A DNA stretch of 49,386 nucleotides from Bacteroidota bacterium (GTDB taxonomy: Bacteria; Bacteroidota; Bacteroidia; Sphingobacteriales; Sphingobacteriaceae): NCBI GenBank assembly GCA_013289045.1, contig JABDAU010000021.1, positions 1-49,386 on the forward strand. Reading direction: 5' to 3'. The notes beneath the pieces were generated by a model. That model was not told the DNA's origin. It worked only from the letters and a program-made list of their open reading frames with translations, and searched no databases. Position numbers and translations under genes: made by a program. This document shows, piece after piece, positions 8,498-16,262 of the stretch. Within the stretch, counting starts at the first letter, position 1. Every line of letters starts with the position of its first letter.

Positions 8498-8547
8498 CGG
8501 ATTCTCTGCATTTACTATTCTTGTTAAAAAATGTAAAATATTTTTAT

Positions 8548-8564
8548 CTACGAAAGTTTCGTAG
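8548..8564. promoter_or_regulatory. BlaI-like operator upstream of the thioredoxin-like gene
   Basis: CTACGAAAGTTTCGTAG is a perfect 17-bp palindrome 34 bp before the start at 8599. It matches the TACGA..TCGTA sites in front of blaI, and flanking DNA (TTGTTAAAAAATG upstream) is also shared with that promoter. It is most likely a repressor site for the BlaI-type protein at 9826. Confidence 0.65.
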
Positions 8565-8598
8565 TATCTTGTGGTAGTAAATCATTAAACCTGTTTAC

Positions 8599-9720
8599 AT
8601 GAAAAATTTCAGCCTCACTTTACTATTGCTTTGCTGTGCCTCGTTCGCATTTGCACAGAATTACCAGATCGATTTTAACGTTACCGGTTTTAAAGATCAG
8701 ACAAAGTTTTATTTGGAGGATGTCGCTAACCAGGACATTATAGACAGCGCGGTGATTGTCGGGAATAAATTTACCATGACGGGTAAGGCGAAAAATATCC
8801 CCACAAATCTTTGGATACATGCTAACTATCAAAATAATTACTACTACACCGTATTATTTATTGCAGATGACCATGTAAAAGTTTCGGGCGATATTAGCCA
8901 GATGCCTTTTGCACTGAAGATAACTGGTGCGAAAGAACAGGATTTATTCAACAGCCTGTATTCAAGGATAGGGATCGACTATAAAAAGCGGGATACGCTA
9001 ATGAAACAAGTATTTGCATTAAATGGTGATACCGCAAAGGTTAACCCGGAGAAGCGTAAAATATTGGCAGTAGTTCGCCATCTCGATAGTTCCGACGATT
9101 CGCTTCGTATCGCATTTATCCATCAGCACCTGAACAGTTACTTTGCTTTGAGCGAGCTGGATTATTTGAAGGGCCAATATAACCGCGATACACTGCAAAA
9201 AATGTATAACTCGCTTTTGCCGCAATATCGCGACAGTCATTACGGGAAGGTGGTAGCGACGTATCTTAAAGTCGGCGACCCATTGAAAACCGGCGATCCG
9301 TTTACCGATTTCGCCGGGCAGGACCGCAATGGAAATTTGCACAAGCTTTCTGAAATTAAGAACAAATATATTTTACTCGACTTTTCGGCTACCTGGTGCG
9401 GCCCCTGTATGAAATCGGTACAGGAGATAAAAGACCTTATCGGCCAATATCCCGATAAACTATCCGTAGTAACATTTTCTGAGGATGCCGGCAAAAGTAC
9501 CTGGATCGAAGGCCTTAACCGCGACAAGTCTGAATGGTTAAGCCTTTGGGACGGCAAGGGTATTGATAGCGAAACTTCGCTAAAATATGGCGTAACCGGT
9601 TTCCCGACTTTCTTTTTGATCGATCCGCATGGGAAGATCGTCGCCAGCCAGGTTGGCTATGATACCGGCGTGCTGAAACAAATGCTCCAATCGGCGAAAA
9701 TAGACGCTAATCCGCTGTAA
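8599..9720 (+). CDS. Thioredoxin-like (TlpA-family) protein with DUF4369 domain
   Basis: A 373-residue exported thiol-disulfide protein. A signal peptide (SLTLLLLCCASFAFAQ) is followed by a DUF4369 beta domain (about 22-120), a helical linker and a TlpA/AhpC-TSA thioredoxin fold (about 235-370). The active site CGPC is present (Cys267 and Cys270 in ATWCGPCMK), with the cis-proline loop GFPTFFLID. This arrangement is common in Bacteroidota, where it acts in periplasmic disulfide reduction, but its partner is not evident. Its promoter has a perfect palindrome matching the blaI operators. It lies between the AT-rich gene at 7910 and blaI, separated by about 100 bp each side, so it is its own transcription unit. 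The gene at 45633 has the same layout but no cysteines. Confidence 0.88.
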   Translation: MKNFSLTLLLLCCASFAFAQNYQIDFNVTGFKDQTKFYLEDVANQDIIDSAVIVGNKFTMTGKAKNIPTNLWIHANYQNNYYYTVLFIADDHVKVSGDISQMPFALKITGAKEQDLFNSLYSRIGIDYKKRDTLMKQVFALNGDTAKVNPEKRKILAVVRHLDSSDDSLRIAFIHQHLNSYFALSELDYLKGQYNRDTLQKMYNSLLPQYRDSHYGKVVATYLKVGDPLKTGDPFTDFAGQDRNGNLHKLSEIKNKYILLDFSATWCGPCMKSVQEIKDLIGQYPDKLSVVTFSEDAGKSTWIEGLNRDKSEWLSLWDGKGIDSETSLKYGVTGFPTFFLIDPHGKIVASQVGYDTGVLKQMLQSAKIDANPL

Positions 9721-9753
9721 CGCTTTACTTTTTCAACTGTCTTTTGTTAAAAA

Positions 9754-9811
9754 ATGCAAATTATTTGCATCTACGAAAAATATCGTATATAATTGTACGA
9801 AGATATTCGTA
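9754..9811. promoter_or_regulatory. Operator region of blaI: one palindrome and two BlaI-like boxes
   Basis: ATGCAAATTATTTGCAT (9754-9770) is a perfect 17-bp palindrome. It is followed by TACGAAAAATATCGTA (9772-9787) and TACGAAGATATTCGTA (9796-9811), two near-perfect dyads centred 24 bp apart. The stretch GTTAAAAAATG...ATCTACGAAA is shared with the promoter before 8599. The position just ahead of blaI implies autorepression. Confidence 0.65.
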
Positions 9812-9825
9812 ATAGAACAATTGAC

Positions 9826-10206
9826 ATGGAAATAAAACCAACAGAAAGCGAACTGGAGATACTGCAGGTGATTTGGGAAAAGAGCGAGTGCAGCGTTCGC
9901 GATGTGCATGAAGTGCTGGCCAAAACCAAGGATGCGGGCTACACCACTACCCTGAAGCTGATGCAGATCATGCACGACAAAGGTTTGCTTGAGCGCGACA
10001 CGACCTCAAAAACGCACCTCTATAAATCACTGATCACCCGCGGGCAGGCGCAAACTACCGCGCTGGATAAAATACTTTCTACAGTGTTTAAAGGCTCCAC
10101 TTCCGATCTGGTGATACAGGCATTGGGCAACCGCCGCGCATCAAAGGATGAGATAGACGCGATCAAGAATTTCCTCGATCAGTTTGAACAAAAGGACAGC
10201 AAATAA
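9826..10206 (+). CDS. blaI: BlaI/MecI-family transcriptional repressor
   Basis: A winged-helix repressor of about 126 residues of the BlaI/MecI/CopY family. It shows the family pattern: KPTESELEILQVIWEKSECSVRDVHEVL (helices 1-2), GYTTTLKLMQIMHDKGLLERD (recognition helix and wing) and a C-terminal dimerisation helix. The first ATG of the open frame, at 9793, lies within the operator, so I prefer the ATG at 9826 (MEIKPTESELEI), which matches the usual N-terminus. The following M56 protease gene begins 11 bp downstream; in the classic systems a BlaR1-type protease triggers removal of BlaI. The boxes at 9772-9811 and 8548-8564 are the likely binding sites. No beta-lactamase gene is in the window. 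Confidence 0.9.
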   Translation: MEIKPTESELEILQVIWEKSECSVRDVHEVLAKTKDAGYTTTLKLMQIMHDKGLLERDTTSKTHLYKSLITRGQAQTTALDKILSTVFKGSTSDLVIQALGNRRASKDEIDAIKNFLDQFEQKDSK

Positions 10207-10217
10207 CAACCGGCATT

Positions 10218-12170
10218 ATGGAAAACATGCTTTATAATATCAGCCAGGTTCTGGGCCTCACCATTATCAACTCGCTATGGCAGGGATTGGTGGTATATTT
10301 TATACTGAGGATGGTATTGCTGTTTTCGCCTAACCTGTCATCGTCAAAAAAATACGTGCTGGCCTGCGGCAGTTTGTCGGCCATTACCGTATGGTTCCTT
10401 TATACCTTAATTAAACAAATATACCTGTTCGACTGGCTGGCCACCGTGCCTGCAAAGTTTACCGCATCGCCGTTGATGTTCGCTTTGCCGGCCGGTATCA
10501 ACCAGGTCGACAGCCAGAGCCTCCGCTATTATTATAATATCGAGGGCCTGCTTCCTTACATCGCCGGGGTTTATCTCCTCGGGCTGGTGTTCAATACCTT
10601 TCGCATCATAGCGGATAATAAAAGACTGAGCTTCATCCGCAAAGCCGCTACTATCGACCTAGCTTTGCAGCAGCAGGTGAAAAGATTTGCCGAGCAATTA
10701 GGCATCAGTAAACAGGTAAGCATCGGCCTGAGCAATATAGTAAGCGTGCCCTGCATGACGGGCTACCTTAAACCGATGATATTGCTGCCCTTTACCCTGC
10801 AAACCTATCTCTCGGCAAGCGAGATAGAGGCCATCATACTACATGAGCTTGCCCACATTAAACGCAACGACTATCTATTAAACATACTGCAGCAGGTAAT
10901 AGCTATACTGCTGTTTTTTAACCCTTGCGCCCAATTGATCAGTAAAATCATCAACGAAGAGCGTGAGAACAGCTGCGACGACCTGGTTGTAAAGGCCGAA
11001 GCGGAGCCCTTAACTTATGCAAAGGCTTTATTAAAGCTGGCGCAAAACAGCCACAGCGACCAAAGATTGGCACTGGCCGCAACAGGCAAAAAATACCACT
11101 TATTAAACAGAATCGAAAGGATCATGAAAACGAAAAAACAACAAACAGGCACCCGGCCGGCGTTACTGGCCATGCTTATATTCACACTAATGATGGGCGG
11201 CATAGCCCTTTTAAACCCGCAAATAGCGCAGGGTAAGATCTCTATAAAAGCAATCCGCCCGGTTATTGACAGCCTGGTAGCGGCAGCAGATACCGGCAAA
11301 CAACAAACATCTGTTAAACAGCATGCAAAAACCAAGCATGTTGCTAAACATATAAAAGCGGCAGATGATAATATCGATGAGGCAAAGCTGAATGAGTTAA
11401 ATGCGAAAATACAGCAGTCATCGAATGCGATAAGTCAGTATTATTCGAGTCAGGCTTTTAATGACATAAAGGCCCAGATTGAAGAGTTGAATAAGAACAT
11501 GCAGGTTTATTACGATAATCCGGAAGCCAAAAAACTGCAGGAAGAGATCGCAAAATTAAGCGTGAATTCTAAAGCATCATATGACGACCCAAAAATGCAG
11601 GCAATCAGCGCCGTTTTAGGTGAAAAGGGCCGTAAAATAGGTGCCTTCTACTCATCTCCTGAATTTGTAAAGATCAACAAGGAATTGATGAAGAAATACG
11701 GCATAACCAGCGATTACAATGATGACCGTGACGATAACTATAAAAAGTACCAGGCCGAGCTGGCAACCCATATCCCCGCCAATATAAAACTTACCCAGGA
11801 TGAAATAACAAAGCTCAGCAAACAAATGGGAGATTATTATGGTAACCCTGAGATGAACGCTAATAACAAACGCATACAGGAATTGAGCGATAGTCTGAGT
11901 GCTATTTATAATAACCCGCAGGTGAAGTTACAGCAAGAGAAAATGGAAGAACTGAGCCGCAAGATGAGCAATTATGATAGCAATCCTGAAATAAAAAAAA
12001 AGCAGGAATTGCTTAACCAATATGCCAAAGAGATGGCGGCATACGTAACCGGCAAGGTATACAAGAACATCTACAAGAATTACAAATACGACTATAAATC
12101 ATATAATGATAAGTCGGATAAGGACGATTCGGGCAAAGATGCCGATCAGGATAAATCTGATAACCAGTAA
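10218..12170 (+). CDS. M56 (BlaR1-type) membrane metalloprotease with 23-residue repeats
   Basis: A 650-residue signal-transducing protease of the M56 family, which in BlaR1/MecR1 cleaves or relieves the partner repressor. The N-terminal part has membrane helices (VYFILRMVLLFS, LPYIAGVYLLGLV, VIAILLFFNP) and the zinc motif H209-E-L-A-H213 with the distal ERENSCDD (E250). A further helix (ALLAMLIFTLMMGGIALL, about 315-335) should lead to the periplasm. BlaR1's penicillin-binding sensor is absent. Residues about 408-608 instead carry seven units of a 23-residue repeat with core [YFI]YxNPE, in two blocks interrupted by about 40 residues. The tail is Lys/Asp-rich. The gene lies 11 bp after blaI and 55 bp before a second M56 gene. 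The signal sensed is unknown. Confidence 0.9.
   Translation: MENMLYNISQVLGLTIINSLWQGLVVYFILRMVLLFSPNLSSSKKYVLACGSLSAITVWFLYTLIKQIYLFDWLATVPAKFTASPLMFALPAGINQVDSQSLRYYYNIEGLLPYIAGVYLLGLVFNTFRIIADNKRLSFIRKAATIDLALQQQVKRFAEQLGISKQVSIGLSNIVSVPCMTGYLKPMILLPFTLQTYLSASEIEAIILHELAHIKRNDYLLNILQQVIAILLFFNPCAQLISKIINEERENSCDDLVVKAEAEPLTYAKALLKLAQNSHSDQRLALAATGKKYHLLNRIERIMKTKKQQTGTRPALLAMLIFTLMMGGIALLNPQIAQGKISIKAIRPVIDSLVAAADTGKQQTSVKQHAKTKHVAKHIKAADDNIDEAKLNELNAKIQQSSNAISQYYSSQAFNDIKAQIEELNKNMQVYYDNPEAKKLQEEIAKLSVNSKASYDDPKMQAISAVLGEKGRKIGAFYSSPEFVKINKELMKKYGITSDYNDDRDDNYKKYQAELATHIPANIKLTQDEITKLSKQMGDYYGNPEMNANNKRIQELSDSLSAIYNNPQVKLQQEKMEELSRKMSNYDSNPEIKKKQELLNQYAKEMAAYVTGKVYKNIYKNYKYDYKSYNDKSDKDDSGKDADQDKSDNQ
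11439..12041 (+). repeat. 69-bp (23-codon) repeats in the first M56 gene
   Basis: Units begin at 11439, 11508, 11577 and 11646, then after an interruption at 11835, 11904 and 11973. Each spans 69 bp and encodes [YFSI]Y-x-[NSD]-P-E followed by a helix such as KLQEEIAKLS. DNA identity between units is low, so the duplication is old. Confidence 0.8.
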
Positions 12171-12225
12171 CAAAATCGCATAAAATCACTCATAAAACAG
12201 TAATCCAAAAACCAACACAAAAGTT

Positions 12226-14238
12226 ATGGCAACGAGTATTTTGATAAACGCCCTGGGGCAGGCCTTATTTGAATCGTTCGGACAGGCTTTGCTGATATAT
12301 GTTGTATTGCAGCTGGTGATGCAGTTTTTCCCTGCACTTGGCTCCAAGTACAGGTACGATGTCAATTATCTTGGCCTCACCATTATCTGCTGCTGGTTTT
12401 TGGCCAACCTGGTAAAAATATACCTGCATAATATGGCTATGCCCCATTATAGCGCCATGCTGTATATCGGTAGCCTAAACTATACGCCGCAACACGCGCC
12501 AACAGTGCTGCAGCAGGTTGAAGCTTTCATAGCTAATTATGCCAAATATATAACAAGCGTGTACCTGCTGGCTTTGATAGTACAGGGCATCCGTTTAGTG
12601 GGTGGTTTTATGCATGTGCAGCAGATCCGTAACGAAAAGAATTTGCGCACGGATCATTTATGGTCGGCCAGGGCGGGTGAACTGGTGCAGAAATTGAAGA
12701 TCGTGAAGAAGGTATCGCTGTTCTTTTCGGAGCATGTGCAGATCCCGCTAACCATCGGCCATCTCAAGCCCATCATCATCTTCCCTATTGCGCTCATCAA
12801 TAATTTGGATAACGACCAGGTAGAGGCAATCCTGCTGCATGAGCTGGCGCATATTAAACGTCATGATTATCTCCTCAATATACTGCAGTGCGTAATGGAG
12901 ACGATACTATGCTTCAACCCATTTGTATGGCTTATCTCCAAGACCATCCGCGAACAGCGCGAATATTGCTGCGACGATATGGTGATAGATGAGGATTGCA
13001 ATAACTATGCTTACTCCCGCGCGCTGTTCATCATCGCGCAGCAAAATGAACAAAATTATACACTGGCAATGGCTTCGACAGGCTCGAAAAAATACCCGTT
13101 GCTTAACAGAATAAAAAGATTAAACATGAAAACTACAGATACATTGCCCAAATTTCACCTGTTGGTGGTTTTGGCAGTAGCCGCACTCGGCCTGTTATTG
13201 GCCTGGGGAATCCCGCAATACAGCCATGCAAAAGCTGCACGTCATAATAAAGTAAAACACAGCAATATTGCTACCGAAATAAAAACCGATGCATTGGCGA
13301 AACCGGTTATAGCGCCGGCTGCGCATCCGTCGTACATGGTAAACGCTTTGGTTCAACCTGTAGCTCCCCCGGTTTACGTTGATACTGTACCGGCAGCAAA
13401 ACAGTCGGATTCGATCAAAAAAACACACGTTCACGAGCATTATTATATAGTTGATGACAACGGCAATAAGCGCACCTACCACTCCCTGGCAGAAATGCCG
13501 CAGGCTGATAAGGACGCATTTTTAAAGGAAAACCCCAACTTCAATTCAAATTGGAATGATTCAAGCTTTGCTTCGTTGCGCAACTTTAAAATGGATCCTG
13601 CTTTCCAGCAGCAAATGGCTGACATGAGCAAAAAGTTGAAAAAACAGTTCAACAGCCCTGAATGGCGGAAACAAATGAACGACATGAAGGTGAAAATGAA
13701 TAAGCAATTCAACAGCCCTGAGTGGAAGAAGCAAATGGCTGACATGCACGCCACAATGAAGGAACAGTTTAACAACCCTGAGTGGAAAAAGCAGATGGAA
13801 GACATGCAGGCTAAGATGAAGGAACAATTCAATAGCCCTGAGTGGAAAAAGCAGATGGAGGACATGCAGGTTAAAATAAAAGAGCAATACAATAGCCCTG
13901 AATGGAAGAAGCAAATGGAAGACATGCATGTGAAAATGAAGGAGCAGTTCAATAACCCTGAATGGAAGAAACAAATGGCCGATATGCAGTTAAAGATGAA
14001 GGAACAATTCAATAACCCTGAATGGAAAAAGCAAATGGCCGACATGCAATTGAAGATGAAGGAACAGTTCAACAGCCCTGAATGGAAGAAGCAGATGCAG
14101 GATATGAAAATAAAGATGAAGGATTTTAACCAGGAAAGAGTTCATGAGCTGGAAAGGCAAAACGAAGAAATGCGTGAAGAGCTAAGGAAAAAAGGCGACC
14201 ACAAATTCGACGAAACGGAGAAAGATACAGTCAAATAA
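12226..14238 (+). CDS. Second M56 membrane metalloprotease with 20-residue repeats
   Basis: A 670-residue paralogue of the protein before it. Membrane segments (ALLIYVVLQLVMQFF, YLGLTIICCWFLANLV, YLLALIVQGIRLVG) surround the zinc site H205-E-L-A-H209 with distal QREYCCDD. A single helix (FHLLVVLAVAALGLLLAW, about 308-326) precedes a long extracytoplasmic domain. Residues about 460-630 contain eight nearly identical 20-residue units, consensus QFNxPEWKKQMxDMxxKMKE, which should form a long, highly charged helical rod. It lacks the BlaR1 penicillin-binding sensor. It follows the first M56 gene by 55 bp and presumably shares the BlaI-controlled promoter. The repeated domain may be the sensor or a spacer through the periplasm; this is inference. 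Confidence 0.88.
   Translation: MATSILINALGQALFESFGQALLIYVVLQLVMQFFPALGSKYRYDVNYLGLTIICCWFLANLVKIYLHNMAMPHYSAMLYIGSLNYTPQHAPTVLQQVEAFIANYAKYITSVYLLALIVQGIRLVGGFMHVQQIRNEKNLRTDHLWSARAGELVQKLKIVKKVSLFFSEHVQIPLTIGHLKPIIIFPIALINNLDNDQVEAILLHELAHIKRHDYLLNILQCVMETILCFNPFVWLISKTIREQREYCCDDMVIDEDCNNYAYSRALFIIAQQNEQNYTLAMASTGSKKYPLLNRIKRLNMKTTDTLPKFHLLVVLAVAALGLLLAWGIPQYSHAKAARHNKVKHSNIATEIKTDALAKPVIAPAAHPSYMVNALVQPVAPPVYVDTVPAAKQSDSIKKTHVHEHYYIVDDNGNKRTYHSLAEMPQADKDAFLKENPNFNSNWNDSSFASLRNFKMDPAFQQQMADMSKKLKKQFNSPEWRKQMNDMKVKMNKQFNSPEWKKQMADMHATMKEQFNNPEWKKQMEDMQAKMKEQFNSPEWKKQMEDMQVKIKEQYNSPEWKKQMEDMHVKMKEQFNNPEWKKQMADMQLKMKEQFNNPEWKKQMADMQLKMKEQFNSPEWKKQMQDMKIKMKDFNQERVHELERQNEEMREELRKKGDHKFDETEKDTVK
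13621..14100 (+). repeat. Eight tandem 60-bp repeats in the second M56 gene
   Basis: Eight in-register 60-bp units, starting at 13621 and each beginning GA[CT]ATG, encode the 20-residue [QE]xFN[SN]PEWKKQM unit. A degenerate copy (DPAFQQQMA) precedes and a partial one follows (14101-14130). Unit-to-unit DNA similarity is high, so copy number is likely to vary between strains. Confidence 0.95.
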
Positions 14239-14290
14239 GGGACAGCCATCACAAAGATTTCGTAATTTAGCGTTCCAATTTAGTAACGCT

Positions 14291-16018
14291 ATGCTTCAAA
14301 GGCTTTCTATCAGTAACTATGCTTTAATTGACGATCTCGAGATCAGTTTTGATGCGGGATTGAACATACTTACTGGCGAAACGGGCGCGGGTAAATCCAT
14401 TATACTCGGCGCCCTTTCGCTTATACTGGGCCAGCGTGCCGAAAGCCGTTATTTCTTTAACCAGCAAAAGAAATGCGTTATCGAGGGCCAGTTTAAAGTA
14501 CAAGGCTTTCATTTACAATCGTTTTTTGAGGAGAACGACCTGGATTATGAAGGCGAAACCGTGCTGCGCCGCGAGATCTCGGCTGACGGCCGCTCAAGGG
14601 CATTTATCAACGATACCCCGGTAAACCTTACCACACTAAAAGACCTTGGCGAAAAGCTGATCGACATCCATTCGCAGCATGCTACCTTAGAGATCAACGA
14701 TCCCGAATTCCAGCTACTGGTGGTTGATTCCGTTACCGGGCATGATGATGTGTTACATAGCTATCGCACCAAATTTAAACTCTATAAAAAGAACATTTCG
14801 CACCTGCAGCAAATGATCACTGCAGGCGACAAAGCCAAGGCCGACCTTGATTATTTCCAGTTCCAGTTTGATGAGCTGGAAAAGGCGTCGCTTTCAGCTG
14901 ACGAGCAGGAGCAGCTAGAGCAGGAATTATATTCGCTTACCAATGCAGAAGAAATAAAACGGAACCTGCTTGGCGCGCATTATTTGATGAACGAGGGCGA
15001 AACGTCTGCCCTCATCCAATTACGCGAAGCAGGGCACCAGCTATCAGCGCTGGAGAAATTCAACCCCGCTATAACCGAGTTGCATCAGCGCCTCAACAGT
15101 TCCATTATCGAGCTGAAGGACATCGCCGATGAAATAAGCATCATTGAACAACATACCCAAACCGATGAGGCGCGTGCCGAAGAAGTGAACCTGAGGTTGA
15201 GCACCATCTACAATCTGCAAAAAAAACATCGCGTAAATACCAATGCCGAACTGCTGCAAATACAGCAAGACCTTTCGGATAAGATACAGCAGGCCATATT
15301 TGGCGATGAAGCCATTGAAAAGCTGCAAAAGCAATTGGAAACAGACAAAGCCGAATTGGAACAAATTGCCGCAGAACTCTCTGCAAACCGGAATCAGATC
15401 ATTCCCGCTATCGAGGAAAATGTGCTGAAAACACTGGCCGAGATGGGGATGAGTAATTCATCGATAAAAATTTTTAACGAAGTCCGGAAGTTGGAAAGTC
15501 CGGAAGTCGGAAAGATAGAAAAGACCGGCAGCTCACTTCCGGACTTCCAGACTTCCGGACTTTCGGATTCCGGAATTGATCATATCAAATTCCTTTTCTC
15601 CGCTAATAAAGGCCACGCGCTGGCCGAAATGAGCAAGGTAGCCTCAGGCGGTGAGCTTTCGCGGTTGATGCTCAGCATTAAATCGCTGGTGGCGCAGAAT
15701 ACTGCACTGCCGACTATCATTTTCGATGAAATAGATACCGGTGTAAGCGGCGAGGTAGCTAACAAGGTTGGCCAGGTAATGGAAAAAATGTCGGAGCATT
15801 TGCAGGTGATCACCATTACGCACCTGCCGCAAATAGCCAGCAAAGGACAAAGCCATTATTTTGTTTATAAGGATGATGAAGGTGCGGCTACCAGTACCCG
15901 CATTAAACAATTGAACGAACAAGAGCGCGTACTGGAAATTGCCAAGATGTTAAGCGGGGATAAGCCGGGTGAGAGTGCACTGCAGAATGCCAGGGAATTG
16001 TTGGGGAGTTTGCAGTAA
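14291..16018 (+). CDS. recN: DNA repair protein RecN
   Basis: An SMC-like ATPase that helps recombinational repair of double-strand breaks. The N-terminal ATP-binding lobe has Walker A ETGAGKSI; two coiled-coil arms fill the middle (about 160-370), and the C-terminal lobe has the signature VASGGELSRLMLSIKSL, Walker B TIIFDEIDTGVSG and the HLPQIAS switch. Length is 575 residues, about 20 more than usual. The extra residues (about 398-428, VRKLESPEVG to LSDSG) are encoded by a palindromic repeat that is found intergenically at 44119-44216. It lies just before the conserved DxIKFLFSANKG strand and keeps frame. The ATG at 14291 gives the standard N-terminus MLQRLSISNYALID. RecN follows porD in most Bacteroidota; here the BlaI cassette intervenes. 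Confidence 0.95.
   Translation: MLQRLSISNYALIDDLEISFDAGLNILTGETGAGKSIILGALSLILGQRAESRYFFNQQKKCVIEGQFKVQGFHLQSFFEENDLDYEGETVLRREISADGRSRAFINDTPVNLTTLKDLGEKLIDIHSQHATLEINDPEFQLLVVDSVTGHDDVLHSYRTKFKLYKKNISHLQQMITAGDKAKADLDYFQFQFDELEKASLSADEQEQLEQELYSLTNAEEIKRNLLGAHYLMNEGETSALIQLREAGHQLSALEKFNPAITELHQRLNSSIIELKDIADEISIIEQHTQTDEARAEEVNLRLSTIYNLQKKHRVNTNAELLQIQQDLSDKIQQAIFGDEAIEKLQKQLETDKAELEQIAAELSANRNQIIPAIEENVLKTLAEMGMSNSSIKIFNEVRKLESPEVGKIEKTGSSLPDFQTSGLSDSGIDHIKFLFSANKGHALAEMSKVASGGELSRLMLSIKSLVAQNTALPTIIFDEIDTGVSGEVANKVGQVMEKMSEHLQVITITHLPQIASKGQSHYFVYKDDEGAATSTRIKQLNEQERVLEIAKMLSGDKPGESALQNARELLGSLQ
15482..15573 (+). repeat. Palindromic repeat inserted in frame within recN
   Basis: Perfect 15-bp arms, GAAAGTCCGGAAGTC (15494-15508) and its complement (15550-15564), within a longer imperfect palindrome of GGAAGTCC-like words. 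The 18 bases AGTCCGGAAGTCGGAAAG at 15497-15514 occur exactly, reversed, at 44199-44216 between obg and adk. The insertion encodes about 30 residues and does not break the frame. Confidence 0.8.
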
Positions 16019-16030
16019 GTAAACGAAGAC

Positions 16031-16168
16031 AACTTACGAAGTTTTTGAGATAATGCAGGTTGTCCGCGTTTAAGAACCTCGTAAGTTTTGTGCAAAGTCC
16101 GATATCAAACTTACGAAGTTTTAGAAACTTCGTAAGTTCCGGTCCGCGTTTAGGAACTTCGTAAGTTT
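16031..16168. repeat. Cluster of CGTAAGTT palindromic repeats
   Basis: Three copies of a palindromic repeat fill the recN-fabI gap. The central one has perfect 14-bp arms, AACTTACGAAGTTT (16108-16121) and its complement (16125-16138), with loop TAG. The same 31 bp stands at 28390-28420. A looser copy spans 16031-16087, and a half-copy with GTCCGCGTTTAGGAACTTCG is at 16143-16168. The family also flanks and contains the IS110 insertion site. Confidence 0.85.
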
Positions 16169-16262
16169 TACCCGTTTGCCAAGCGTTCAAAATCTACAAT
16201 CCTCCAACTAAAAACTGCAAACTAATTTTATACCTTTACACCCTCGAAATAAATCAAACAAT

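Noticed and set aside
13476..14072. Long minus-strand ORF (198 codons) in the M56 gene
   Set aside because: It is the mirror of the 60-bp repeats; its protein is a repetitive Cys/Phe-rich string with no real start context.
13621..14100. Considered as a CRISPR array because of eight regular units
   Set aside because: There are no distinct spacers; the units are continuous in-frame coding repeats.
10218..14238. Calling the M56 genes beta-lactam sensors (BlaR1)
   Set aside because: The penicillin-binding domain is missing from both and no beta-lactamase is present; only the protease family can be claimed.
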